Assembly (NCBI RefSeq): GCF_900091315.1
Contig: NZ_FLSP01000011.1
Location: 1-64,000 of the forward strand
Origin: Streptomyces sp. DI166
Lineage (GTDB): Bacteria > Actinomycetota > Actinomycetes > Streptomycetales > Streptomycetaceae
DNA: 64,000 nt
Reading direction: 5' to 3'
Below, piece after piece: positions 43,851-52,199 of this stretch; the stretch's first letter is position 1, and each line of letters starts with the position of its first letter. Below the pieces are notes generated by a model. That model saw nothing but the letters and a program-made list of their open reading frames with translations. It made no database searches and was not told where the DNA came from. The position numbers and the translations under genes are program-made.

Positions 43851-45250
43851 TGCGGCAGGGTTGCGCCACCTGCCTGCCCCGCATTCGTCTTGCGACGGGT
43901 GCGGGTGGCGCGGGTCTTACGGTCGGCTCCACGAGGCTTTGACGCCGCCGGGGCGGTGTCCTGGTCTCCGGCCACTCCGGTACCAGTGGTGCAGGCCGCC
44001 GCGAGCGCGGCGAGGTTGAGTGCGGCGTTGTCGTCCCGGTCGATGACCAGGCCGCAGGCGTCGCATTCGTAGGTCCGGACGTGCAGCGGCAGCTTGGCTT
44101 TCACCGCGCCGCACCCGGAGCAGGTCTTCGAGGAGGGGTACCAGCGGTTCGCGGCCACGAGGCGGGTGGCGTGGCGCCGGCGCGTCTTGTAGTCGAGCAG
44201 GCGGCGGATCTCGCCGAACCCGGCGTCGGCGATCCTGCGTGCGAGGCGCCGGTTCTTCAGCATGCCGGCGACGTTGAGGTCCTCGACCACGACCGTGCCG
44301 TACTTGGCGGCCACGCTGGTGGTGAGTTTGTGCAGGGCGTCCTCGCGGAGGTTCGCCACCCGGTGATGCACCTTGTTCCGCTGGGCGTTGGCCTTCTCCC
44401 ACCGCTTCGACGGCTTGCGCCCGGTCCTGCGGTCGGGGCCTTGACGGCGGGACACGGTCCGGGACGCGCGGCGCAGCTGCTTGCACGCGGCGTCGTAGTG
44501 CCCGGGATTGGGCACGGTCCGGATCTCACCGGTCGAGTCGGCCATGACGGCGAGGGTCTTCACGCCGAGGTCGATACCGACCGCCGTGTCCGGGCGCGCC
44601 ACGCGTTCGAGGTCGCGTTTGACCTCGGCCTGGAAGGAGACGGACCAGCGCCCGCGTTCGTGGCGGACGGTCGCGGACAGGACCCGCGCCGTCCCGGCCT
44701 GGACGTGGGCCAGGAGCTTGACCGTGGGCTCGTGGGTGCGGATCGTTCCGAGGCGGGGCAGGGTGACGTGCCGGCCGTCGGTGTCCACGCGGATCGTGCC
44801 CGTGGTGAACCGGCAGGCCGGACGCGTCTTCCGCTTCGGCTTGAACCGGGGCGTGCCCACCCGCTTGCCGCGCCGCTTGCCCTGTTTGGACTTCGCGTAG
44901 TTGTCGAACGCGGCCGACGCGTTCGCGAGGCCGGTGGAGTACGCCTCCTTGGAGTTCTCCTCCCACCAGGCGGAGAAACGCGGGTCGGTGTGCTTGGCCT
45001 CGTTGAACGCCTTCCGCAGCGACGGAAGTGACCATGGCCGCCACTCGGTCAGCGACTCCTCGGCGATCTTGTAGGTCTCCTCCGCGCGGCGCTGCCACCA
45101 CGACGCCGTCACCCAGCCCACAGCCCAGTTGTACGCGGCCCGCGCGGCACCGCAGTGCGAACGCAGCGCGGCCTCCTGGGTGGCGTTCGGGTCCAGGGCG
45201 AACCGGAACGCCTGCACCACGAACCCGGGCTGCGGCTGGAACTTCTTCAT
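43793..45250 (-). CDS. tnpB: TnpB RNA-guided nuclease (IS607 accessory)
   Basis: The 485-residue OrfB/TnpB protein has RuvC catalytic residues in GIDLGVKT (Asp227), VVEDLNV (Glu323) and DRDDNAALN (Asp406), and a zinc finger with Cys377, Cys380, Cys396 and Cys399. All active-site residues are present, so nuclease activity is plausible. A basic N-terminal REC/WED-like region precedes it, and a Lys/Arg-rich C-terminal tail extends past the usual end. Its start overlaps the tnpA stop (ATGA). Confidence 0.93.
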   Translation of the reverse strand: MKKFQPQPGFVVQAFRFALDPNATQEAALRSHCGAARAAYNWAVGWVTASWWQRRAEETYKIAEESLTEWRPWSLPSLRKAFNEAKHTDPRFSAWWEENSKEAYSTGLANASAAFDNYAKSKQGKRRGKRVGTPRFKPKRKTRPACRFTTGTIRVDTDGRHVTLPRLGTIRTHEPTVKLLAHVQAGTARVLSATVRHERGRWSVSFQAEVKRDLERVARPDTAVGIDLGVKTLAVMADSTGEIRTVPNPGHYDAACKQLRRASRTVSRRQGPDRRTGRKPSKRWEKANAQRNKVHHRVANLREDALHKLTTSVAAKYGTVVVEDLNVAGMLKNRRLARRIADAGFGEIRRLLDYKTRRRHATRLVAANRWYPSSKTCSGCGAVKAKLPLHVRTYECDACGLVIDRDDNAALNLAALAAACTTGTGVAGDQDTAPAASKPRGADRKTRATRTRRKTNAGQAGGATLPHQRQQETRDRTQAEALMLW

Positions 45251-45831
45251 TTGGCGTCCTCGCCGGTTGCCACGGCCACCGCGCGAGCGGCCCGGTTCTT
45301 CGCCGCCCGCCGCCCGTACAGGCGCACGCACATCGACGTGAGGACTTCGGTGATGTCCCCTACGAGGTCATCGGCGGTCTCGGTGGGGTCGAGGACGACC
45401 AGACGCCGCCCGGACGCCGACAGGACCGCTTCGAGGTGCTCGACACCGAACCGGGCAAGCCGGTCGCGGTGCTCGACCACGATCACCGCGGCCTGCGGGT
45501 CGGACAGCACCCGGTGCAGCTTGCGCCGCCGCCCGTTCAGCCCCGAGCCGACCTCGGTCACGACTTCAGCGACCGGCAGGCCAAGCCCGTTCGCCCCGTC
45601 CACCACCCGTGACGCCTGCCGGTCCAAGTCGGCTTTCTGGTCGGCTGACGAGACACGGCAGTACGCCACCACCCGCCCCGACACCGCAGAGGCATCCGCA
45701 GCGGGCTCGGCGACCAGCCACGTCCCCGACGGCGCTTGGGTGACGGGAACGGGCATCTTGCCGTCCTTCACCCATCGCCAGGCGGTCTGGTAACTCACGC
45801 CCTGCTGCCGCGCCCACGCCGAAAGCTTCAC
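45247..45831 (-). CDS. tnpA: IS607 TnpA serine recombinase
   Basis: The 194-residue protein has an N-terminal MerR-like helix-turn-helix (1-42: LSAWARQQGVSYQTAWRWVKDGKMP) and a serine-resolvase catalytic domain with VVAYCRVSSADQKADLDRQ (Ser61) and VVEHRDRLARFGVEHLE. This HTH-before-resolvase order is diagnostic of IS607. It catalyses excision as a circle and integration. Tandem 10-bp repeats at 45853-45882 may be its binding sites. Confidence 0.93.
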   Translation of the reverse strand: MKLSAWARQQGVSYQTAWRWVKDGKMPVPVTQAPSGTWLVAEPAADASAVSGRVVAYCRVSSADQKADLDRQASRVVDGANGLGLPVAEVVTEVGSGLNGRRRKLHRVLSDPQAAVIVVEHRDRLARFGVEHLEAVLSASGRRLVVLDPTETADDLVGDITEVLTSMCVRLYGRRAAKNRAARAVAVATGEDAK

Positions 45832-45852
45832 AAGATCAAGATATCCGGGACG

Positions 45853-45882
45853 TACGACTAGAAATGACTACGAATGACTAGA
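45853..45882. repeat. Tandem 10-bp repeats at IS607 left end
   Basis: Three units with 10-bp period (TACGACTA, AATGACTA, AATGACTA starting at 45853, 45863 and 45873) lie between tnpA and the left boundary. Short subterminal repeats read in phase with the helix suit TnpA binding. Confidence 0.6.
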
Positions 45883-45993
45883 AAATCCGTAGCAGCTTTC
45901 ACCCCTGCGTACGCCTGAGTTCGCCCGAGTACGCCCGGGCGGAGACTCTCGGCGGGCCGGTTTCAGCCGAACCCGCCCGACACCCTTCCCTGG

Positions 45994-46005
45994 TGGTTTA
46001 GACCA
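45994..46005. promoter_or_regulatory. DasR/HutC-like operator upstream of GntR gene
   Basis: TGGTTTAGACCA is one base from the DasR consensus TGGTCTAGACCA, 66-77 bp before the GntR/HutC gene. It could be an autoregulatory site or a DasR site. It lies outside the inferred IS607 end. Confidence 0.5.
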
Positions 46006-46070
46006 ATGCTAGATGTGGTGGCGCAATGAGTCGACACGGCTACCGCACGTCACCAACAGGAGGGCGCGGC

Positions 46071-46814
46071 ATGGCCCGCACCACCCCACACGAACACCCG
46101 CTCATCGAGGGGCAGCCCCTCTACTGGAGCGTCGCGACGCAACTGCTCGCGGAACTGCGCGACGGCACCATCCCGCCCGGTGAACGCCTGCCGGGCGAGC
46201 GGCACTTGGCCCGGCACTTCGGCGTGAGCCGGGAGACGGTGCGGCAGGCCCTTGAGGTGCTGCGGCACGACGGCCTGGTCGCCACCGACCGGCGCGGCAG
46301 CCACGCCACCCTGTCCGGCCGGCCGGTGGAGAACCCCGCCGCGCTGACCTTCCCGGTCGGCGCGCGGGCGGCGGACCCGCGCGCCGTGGACCGCGCGACG
46401 GTCACCTGGGAGGCGCCGCCGCCCGGCCACGCACAGGCCCTGGGCCTGGCCCCGCACCGTCCGACGCTGGTGCACCGCTACGAGTCCGAGGGCGCCGACG
46501 GACTGGGCCGCCGCACGGCCGTGACCTCGTTCTCGGCCGTGGCGCTCGCCGAGGTCGAGGAGCTCGGCCGCTACCGGGAGCGGGCCCGCTCGTCGACCGC
46601 GGCCCAACTGCGCCGCGCCTACGACTGGATGCGCAAGGCAGGCCTGACCCTGCACCACCGGGACGCCATCACGCCCCTCGCGGGCTCCTCCTCGGTCCGG
46701 GTCACCCGGCAGGTGCACGACCAGTACGCCCGCCCGCTGGAGATCACCGATCTGCTGGTGGACTCGCGACAGGACGCGCTGGTCTACGAGTTCACCCTCC
46801 CGGCGGCCGGCTGA
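46071..46814 (+). CDS. GntR/HutC-family regulator
   Basis: The 247-residue protein has a GntR winged HTH (about 15-75: YWSVATQLLAELRDGTIPPGERLPGERHLARHFGVSRETVRQALEVLRHDGLV) and a C-terminal UTRA ligand domain (about 95-245), the HutC sub-family that includes DasR. AGGAGG lies 9 nt before ATG 46071. It has a dre-like palindrome upstream and overlaps the convergent methyltransferase gene by 31 bp. The effector may be a sugar phosphate or amino acid derivative. Confidence 0.9.
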   Translation: MARTTPHEHPLIEGQPLYWSVATQLLAELRDGTIPPGERLPGERHLARHFGVSRETVRQALEVLRHDGLVATDRRGSHATLSGRPVENPAALTFPVGARAADPRAVDRATVTWEAPPPGHAQALGLAPHRPTLVHRYESEGADGLGRRTAVTSFSAVALAEVEELGRYRERARSSTAAQLRRAYDWMRKAGLTLHHRDAITPLAGSSSVRVTRQVHDQYARPLEITDLLVDSRQDALVYEFTLPAAG

Positions 46815-47539
46815 GCCCCGGCCCGGCGGGCGAGCACCATCCGCACCCGCGGACTGCCGTCGCGGCGCTGCCCGAACTCGGGCAGCGCCGTCAACTCCAC
46901 GGTCAGTCCGGCCCGTTCCAGCTCCCGGCGCACCTCGCCGAGCCGGAAGGCGCGGTAGTACATCACGAAGGGCGGGCGCCACAGGGCGTTGCGCACCCGC
47001 ATCACCCAGTCGAAGCCCAGCAGCATCCAGTACGCCCGTGAGGTGGGCCGCGGTGGCGCGACGACCGGGAAGGCGAAGGTGCCGCCGGGCCTCAGGACCG
47101 AGTGCACCTGGGCGAACAGCGTGGGCAGTTCGCGCGGCAGGAAGTGTCCGAACGCGCCGAAGCTCACCACCAGGTCGAAGGCGGGCGCGAACGGCAGGGC
47201 GCGGGCGTCGGCGCGGACGTAGGACACCGGCGGGCCCGTCCTGCGGCGGCGTCCGCGCGCGACCGCGAGCATGCCCGCGCTGAAGTCGACACCGGTGACG
47301 CCCTGTTGGCACACCCGGGCGAGGACGTCGATCCCGGCGCCGGTGCCGCAGCACAGGTCGAGGCCGTGGTCGAAGGGTCCCCTGTCCGCCAGCGCGCGGG
47401 CCACGGCGTCGAGCACCGAGTCCGGGGTGCGGAAGGGGGTGTGGTCGAACTTCGGGGCGAGCAGGTCGTAACCGCGCTCGACGGACGACAGTGCCTGGAC
47501 GGCGAGTTCGCGCAGGGAGGGGCCTTCGGGGCTGAACAT
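46784..47539 (-). CDS. Class I SAM-dependent methyltransferase
   Basis: The 251-residue protein has GLDLCCGTGAGIDVLA (motif I), GVDFSAGMLAVARGR and DARALPFAPAFDLVVSFGAFGHFLP, typical of small-molecule methyltransferases. Substrate unknown. It begins 5 bp after the PadR stop and is likely in an operon with padR. Start ATG 47539; the ribosome site is weak, which fits translational coupling. Confidence 0.85.
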   Translation of the reverse strand: MFSPEGPSLRELAVQALSSVERGYDLLAPKFDHTPFRTPDSVLDAVARALADRGPFDHGLDLCCGTGAGIDVLARVCQQGVTGVDFSAGMLAVARGRRRRTGPPVSYVRADARALPFAPAFDLVVSFGAFGHFLPRELPTLFAQVHSVLRPGGTFAFPVVAPPRPTSRAYWMLLGFDWVMRVRNALWRPPFVMYYRAFRLGEVRRELERAGLTVELTALPEFGQRRDGSPRVRMVLARRAGAQPAAGRVNS

Positions 47540-47544
47540 CCGGG

Positions 47545-48108
47545 TCAGCTTAGAGCAGCGCGCTGGTCCACGACCGTGCGGACGCGGTCGCACCAGGCGA
47601 GGATCTCGCGCTCGTAGGCGAGCCCGGCCTGCAGGGTGAGGTACGGGCCGACGCGGTCGGTCTCGCGCAGGTACTCCTCCTCGGTCCGACCGGCCAGCAG
47701 CCGCTCCCGGACCCGTTCGTAACGCGCCAGTTTGGCCCGCGCCCAGGACATCCGCTCCTCGGCCAGGGCCCGGACCGCCGCTGGGTCCGCCTCGTCCATG
47801 GCCTGGATCTTGATCAGCAGTTCGTCGCGCATCGCGGCGGGCCGCCGTACCGGTTCGGCGGCGAAGGCGCCCAGCTCCGCGCGGCCGGTCTCGGTGAGCG
47901 TGAACATCCGTTTGTTGGGCCGGCGCTCCTGCTGGACGACCCGGGCGCTGACCAGGCCGTCCTGCGCCAGCCGCTCCAGCTCCCGGTAGAGCTGCTGCGG
48001 GGTGGCGGCCCAGAAGTTCGCGAGCGAGACGTCGAACAGCTTGGACAGCTCGTAGCCCGATGCCTCCCCCTCCAGGAGGGCGGCGAGGACGGCGTACTTC
48101 AGCGACAT
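47545..48108 (-). CDS. PadR-family regulator
   Basis: The 187-residue PadR protein begins MSLKYAVLAALLEGEASGYELSKLFDVSLANFW and includes PQQLYRELERLAQDGLV (winged HTH), then a C-terminal helical domain (about 95-185). It is divergent from the SnoaL-like gene. The gap contains an AT-rich tandem repeat that is a candidate PadR operator. It is followed by a methyltransferase gene 5 bp away. Confidence 0.9.
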   Translation of the reverse strand: MSLKYAVLAALLEGEASGYELSKLFDVSLANFWAATPQQLYRELERLAQDGLVSARVVQQERRPNKRMFTLTETGRAELGAFAAEPVRRPAAMRDELLIKIQAMDEADPAAVRALAEERMSWARAKLARYERVRERLLAGRTEEEYLRETDRVGPYLTLQAGLAYEREILAWCDRVRTVVDQRAALS

Positions 48109-48163
48109 ATGGACACGCTAGCAGGAGGTGATTAATCTCTTCTGCACCTACTCAACAAATTGA

Positions 48164-48180
48164 CTATCGATTCTATCGAT
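48164..48180. promoter_or_regulatory. CTATCGAT tandem repeat, candidate PadR operator
   Basis: CTATCGAT is repeated at 48164-48171 and 48173-48180 (9-bp period), and each copy contains the palindrome ATCGAT. It lies in an AT-rich island (48128-48180) between divergent genes, in a genome of about 73% GC. Confidence 0.4.
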
Positions 48181-48193
48181 CCCTGGAGGGGCG

Positions 48194-48592
48194 ATGCGGG
48201 CTTTCCGCGAGGCCATCGAAAAGTGGGACCTCGACGCCGCCGAGGCGTTGCTGGCCGAGGACGTCGTCTTCACCAGCCCGGTCGTGTTCAAGCCGTATCC
48301 CGGCAAAGCGATGACGGCGGCGATCCTGCGCGGGGTGGCGCGGGTCTTCGAGGACTTCCACTACGTCCGTGAGATCAGCGACACCGACGGCCGCGACCAC
48401 GCCCTGGTCTTCAAGGCGCGGGTCGGCGACCGCGAGATCCAGGGCTGTGACTTCCTGCACGTCAACGACGAGGGACTCATCGACGAGTTCACCGTGATGG
48501 TCCGCCCGCTGTCGGCCGCCCAGGCGCTGGCCGAGGCCATGGGCGCGCAGTTCGACCGAATCGCGGCGGAGGCACAGCAACGCTCCGTGTGA
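48194..48592 (+). CDS. SnoaL/NTF2-like protein
   Basis: The 132-residue alpha+beta barrel protein has FREAIEKWDLDAAEALLAEDVVFTSPVVFKPYPGKAM, GVARVFEDFHYVREI and GDREIQGCDFLHVNDEGLIDEFTVMVRPL, the NTF2/SnoaL pattern with a conserved Asp pair and histidine. Members include limonene epoxide hydrolases and polyketide cyclases; this function is unassigned. GGAGGGG precedes the ATG. It is probably controlled by the divergent PadR gene. Confidence 0.85.
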   Translation: MRAFREAIEKWDLDAAEALLAEDVVFTSPVVFKPYPGKAMTAAILRGVARVFEDFHYVREISDTDGRDHALVFKARVGDREIQGCDFLHVNDEGLIDEFTVMVRPLSAAQALAEAMGAQFDRIAAEAQQRSV

Positions 48593-48621
48593 CAGGCGTC
48601 CGTTCGCGGTTTGATGGCTCC

Positions 48622-49452
48622 ATGAGCACCGACGAGCAGGCACGGCTGATGCGGGCGAACCAGGCGAACTGGGACGCCCGCACCCCCGTCCACCTCGCCA
48701 GCCGCTTCTACGGCCTGGCCCAGGACCTCGATCCCGAGCGCTGGTTCGCCCCGTTCGAGTGGGCCGACCTCGGCGACCTGACCGGGCGGGACCTGCTCCA
48801 TCTCCAGTGCCATCTCGGCACCGAGACCGTCGCGTTCGCGCGCCGCGGCGCCCGCGCGGTCGGCCTGGACTTCTCCGCCGCCTCCGTCGAGGCCGCCCGC
48901 GCGATCGCCGGGAAGGCGGGCGCCGAGGTCACGTACGTCGAGGCGAATGTGTACGACGCCGTGAGCGCCCTCGGCCCGGCCCGGTTCGACGTCGTGTACA
49001 CCGGCAAGGGCGCCCTGTGCTACCTGCCGGACCTGCCGCGCTGGGCGGGAGTCGTGGCCGAACTCCTGCGCCCCGGCGGCCTGTTGTACATCGTGGAGTT
49101 CCATCCCCTGCTCAACTCCCTGGGCCCCAAGCCCGCGCCGGGCGAGGGGCCGGAACTGCTGCTGCTGCGCCACGACTACCTGGGCGGCGGCGGCCCCGTG
49201 CACCGGGACGCGACCCACACCTACACCGACGGCCCGGCCGTCGAGGGCGCCACCGACAGTTACGAGTGGATGCACGGAATAGGAGAGGTCGTCACCGCGT
49301 TGACGGACGCGGGACTGACCGTCCGACAGCTCCGTGAGAGCGACGAGCTGCCCTGGCAGCGCTGGCCGCACATGGTGCGCACGGACTCCGGCTGGTGGCG
49401 TCTCCCCGAGCCCCGGATCCCCCTGTTGTACGGACTCCTCGCCACACACTGA
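48622..49452 (+). CDS. Class I SAM-dependent methyltransferase
   Basis: The 276-residue methyltransferase has DLLHLQCHLGTETVAFARRGARAVGLDFSAASVEAARAI, motif I being LQCHLGTE, and VEANVYDAVSALGPARFDVVYTGKGALCYLPDLPRW. It ends GWWRLPEPRIPLLYGLLA. Similar proteins are common in Streptomyces with unknown substrates. It follows the SnoaL-like gene by 29 bp and probably shares its transcript. Confidence 0.85.
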   Translation: MSTDEQARLMRANQANWDARTPVHLASRFYGLAQDLDPERWFAPFEWADLGDLTGRDLLHLQCHLGTETVAFARRGARAVGLDFSAASVEAARAIAGKAGAEVTYVEANVYDAVSALGPARFDVVYTGKGALCYLPDLPRWAGVVAELLRPGGLLYIVEFHPLLNSLGPKPAPGEGPELLLLRHDYLGGGGPVHRDATHTYTDGPAVEGATDSYEWMHGIGEVVTALTDAGLTVRQLRESDELPWQRWPHMVRTDSGWWRLPEPRIPLLYGLLATH

Positions 49453-49690
49453 TCCCCCGTGGTACCGTCTGGTTAGCACTTGTGTACGCCCGGTCCCGGG
49501 CGCCGGTGCCAGTTCACCTTCGGTTCAGCCGGTGCTTCCGGCTTTCCCATCACCTCGTGACCAGCGGTTTCGCCGTACCCCGAGGTGCTGTTCCCGCCGC
49601 CTTGAGGCGCGCTGAGTCCGCCTCGCTTCCCGCGGCCATCCCCTTCCCCACGCATGCCTCATGCCGTCCGTCCGCGAAAGGACCCACCCC

Positions 49691-50818
49691 ATGACCACCA
49701 CACTCGAACCCGCGGTCCGGAACTCCGCGCCCCCCACCGTCCTCGGCGTGCTCGACATCGACGCCGGCGGGAAGGGGCACCTGCGCGCCGCCGACAGCCT
49801 GCTGCCCACCTCCTCCGACCTCCAGGTCTCCCCCGCCCTGATCCGCCGCCACGGCCTGCGCAAGGGCGACCTCGTCGAGGGCGTGCGCGGCGACCGGCGG
49901 AGCCTGACCGAGGTCGCCCGCGTCAACAGCCGCGCCCCCGAACGCGACCGCCGCCGCTTCTCCGACCTCACCCCGCTGCACCCGAGCGAGCGGATCCGCC
50001 TCGAACACCCGGCCGCCGGGCCGACCGGGCGCGTCGCCGACCTGCTCACCCCCGTCGGCAAGGGCCAGCGCGGGCTGATCGTGGCCCCGCCCAAGACCGG
50101 CAAGACCGTGCTGCTCCAGCAGCTCGCCGCCGCCGTGGCCGGCAACCACCCCGAGTGCCGGCTGATGGTACTGCTGCTCGACGAACGCCCCGAGGAAGTC
50201 ACCGAGATGCGGCGCTCGGTGCGCGGCGAGGTGTACGCCTCCACGTTCGACCGGGCGCCCAAGCAGCACATCGCGCTCGCCGAACTCGTCGTCGAACGGG
50301 CCAAGCGGCTCGTCGAGGCGGGCGAGGACGTGGTGATCCTGCTGGACTCGCTGACCCGGCTGTGCCGGGCCCACAACAACGCGGCCGCCGCCGGTGGCCG
50401 TACCCTCAGCGGCGGGGTGGACGCCTCCGCGCTGATCGGCCCGAAGCGGTTCTTCGGCGCCGCGCGGTCCGCCGAGGAGGGCGGCTCGCTCACCATCCTG
50501 GCCACGGCCCTGGTGGAGACCGGCTCCCGGGCCGACGACTTCTACTTCGAGGAGCTGAAGAGCACCGGCAACATGGAGCTGCGCCTGAGCCGCGAGTTGG
50601 CCGCACGCCGGGTCTTCCCGGCGATCGACGTCAATCCTTCCGGCACCCGTCGCGAGGAACTCCTGCTGACCGGACCGGAGTTGGCGGCAGTCCCCGGCCT
50701 GCGCCGCGCGCTCCAGAACAAGGACGGCCTGGAGACCCTGTTGGAACGTCTGCGCGAGACGCCGGACAACTCCTCCTTCCTGCGGCGGATCCGGCCGACG
50801 CTGCCGAAGGACGCCTGA
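49691..50818 (+). CDS. rho: Short Rho transcription termination factor (paralogue)
   Basis: The 375-residue Rho has an OB-type RNA-binding start (about 17-70: VLGVLDIDAGGKGHLRAADSL), Walker A APPKTGKT, Walker B VILLDSLTRL, Q-loop GRTLSGGVD and the C-terminal helices ending LRRIRPTLP. Actinobacterial Rho normally carries a long Arg/Asp-rich N-terminal insertion; this one lacks it, so it is probably a second Rho. The usual GYGFLR is GKGHLR. It may be used under special conditions, which is not shown. Confidence 0.92.
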   Translation: MTTTLEPAVRNSAPPTVLGVLDIDAGGKGHLRAADSLLPTSSDLQVSPALIRRHGLRKGDLVEGVRGDRRSLTEVARVNSRAPERDRRRFSDLTPLHPSERIRLEHPAAGPTGRVADLLTPVGKGQRGLIVAPPKTGKTVLLQQLAAAVAGNHPECRLMVLLLDERPEEVTEMRRSVRGEVYASTFDRAPKQHIALAELVVERAKRLVEAGEDVVILLDSLTRLCRAHNNAAAAGGRTLSGGVDASALIGPKRFFGAARSAEEGGSLTILATALVETGSRADDFYFEELKSTGNMELRLSRELAARRVFPAIDVNPSGTRREELLLTGPELAAVPGLRRALQNKDGLETLLERLRETPDNSSFLRRIRPTLPKDA

Positions 50819-50903
50819 CCGCCGTACGGCATCCGGGTGCTCGCGGGCGACGCTCCGTCAGGGCAGCGCGGTGTGCGGCCTCGCTGTTCCTACGTTGATT
50901 CAT

Positions 50904-52088
50904 ATGAAGATCAGACTCTCTTCCCGGGTGACCGCGTCGTCCTGTGCGCTGTGTGTGGCGGGCCTGCTGGCGCTCGGGCCCGCCGCGGTGGCCGACGAGG
51001 GCGGAGCGGGGTCCGGCGGCGCGGACCGGGCGCGTACGGCGGCGGAGCAGCGGCCGTCGCTGCTGAACCGCTCCGGCACGCAGGTCAGGCCGCGGGCGGG
51101 GGCGCCCCGGGTACCGCGGGTCTCGGCGCTGTCCTGGGTGGTCGCCGACGCCGACACCGGCGAGGTGCTGGCCGCGAAGAACGCGCACCGCAAGCTCCCG
51201 CCCGCCAGCACCCTGAAAACCCTGTTCGCGCTGACGGTGCTGCCCATCCTGCCCGCGGGGATCCGGCACACGGTCGACGAGGAGGAGCTGGCGGGCATCG
51301 GCCCCGGCAGCAGCATGGTCGGCGTCGCCGAGGACCGCACCTACCGGATCTCGGACCTGTGGAACGGGGTGTTCCTGAACTCCGGGAACGACGCCGTGCA
51401 CGTCCTGGCCCACCTCAGCGGCGGCTGGCGGGCCACGGCCGCGCGGATGCAGGCCAAGGCCCGGGCGCTCGGCGCCCACGACACGCGTGTGCTCTCCCCG
51501 GACGGGTACGACACGCCGGGCCAGGTCTCCTCGGCCTTCGACCTGGCGGTGTTCGGCCGGGCGGGGCTGCGCAACAAGGAGTTCGCGCGGTACTGCGGCA
51601 CGGTCGAGGCGCGGTTCCCGGCCCGCGACGGCGGGTCGTACGCCATCCGCAACACCAACCGGCTGCTCACCGGCTCCGACGGAGTGGAGCCCTACCCCGG
51701 TCTGATCGGCATCAAGAACGGCTACACCAGCAAGGCCGGACACACCCTCGTCTCCGCCGCCCGCAAGGACGGACGCACCCTCGTCGTCACGGTCATGAAC
51801 CCGCAGTACGGCGGTGGCTTCACCGTCTACGAGGAGGCGCGGGAGCTGCTCGACTGGGGCTTCGAGGCGGCCGACAGGGTCGACGCGGTGGGCTCCCTCG
51901 ACGAACTGCGCACCAAGCCCCGCCCCGGCCCGGAACCGGCGCCCACCACCGCCCCGGTGGCGAAGCCGGTGCACAAGGGCCCGGGCTGGGCGGAGGCGGG
52001 GATGGTCGCGGGCGCCGGGATCGCGGGGGCCGGGGTCATGGCGGCGGCGACCCTACGGCCGAGGAGGGAGCGGGACGCGGAAGAGTGA
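50904..52088 (+). CDS. D-alanyl-D-alanine carboxypeptidase (DacC type)
   Basis: The 394-residue protein has a signal peptide (residues 1-29), the SxxK motif in PASTLK, SGN in NSGNDAVHVL, and IKNGYTSKAGHTLV, where the KTG box reads KNG. A C-terminal helix (about 355-375) and basic tail anchor it. It trims the terminal D-alanine of peptidoglycan stem peptides. The KNG variant occurs in some Streptomyces penicillin-binding proteins and may alter beta-lactam affinity. Confidence 0.88.
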   Translation: MKIRLSSRVTASSCALCVAGLLALGPAAVADEGGAGSGGADRARTAAEQRPSLLNRSGTQVRPRAGAPRVPRVSALSWVVADADTGEVLAAKNAHRKLPPASTLKTLFALTVLPILPAGIRHTVDEEELAGIGPGSSMVGVAEDRTYRISDLWNGVFLNSGNDAVHVLAHLSGGWRATAARMQAKARALGAHDTRVLSPDGYDTPGQVSSAFDLAVFGRAGLRNKEFARYCGTVEARFPARDGGSYAIRNTNRLLTGSDGVEPYPGLIGIKNGYTSKAGHTLVSAARKDGRTLVVTVMNPQYGGGFTVYEEARELLDWGFEAADRVDAVGSLDELRTKPRPGPEPAPTTAPVAKPVHKGPGWAEAGMVAGAGIAGAGVMAAATLRPRRERDAEE

Positions 52089-52199
52089 TCCGGCCGGGCG
52101 ACACGGCCCACGTGAACCGAGAGCGGAACCGCCGGGCGGACGCCGGAGTCACGGCCGTGCCCCTGCGACCCGATCCGAGGAGTGCCCCGGCCCCGGCGC

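Larger units (their letters stand above)
43721..45914 (-). mobile_element. IS607-family insertion element (tnpA-tnpB)
   Basis: It holds tnpA (serine recombinase) and tnpB with a 4-bp ATGA overlap, the IS607 layout. IS607 has no terminal inverted repeats and recombines at a GG core. The same 13-mer CGTACGCCTGAGT occurs at 43714-43726 and 45908-45920, and each copy contains that GG core (CC on the plus strand, at 43720-43721 and 45914-45915). I therefore place the ends in these cores. Boundaries are inferred; an empty-site comparison would settle them. Confidence 0.65.

Noticed and set aside
49453..49690. A small gene between the methyltransferase and rho.
   Set aside because: Frames in this 238-bp leader lack a start with a ribosome site and family-like content. 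It is more likely a long rho leader, perhaps with autoregulation.
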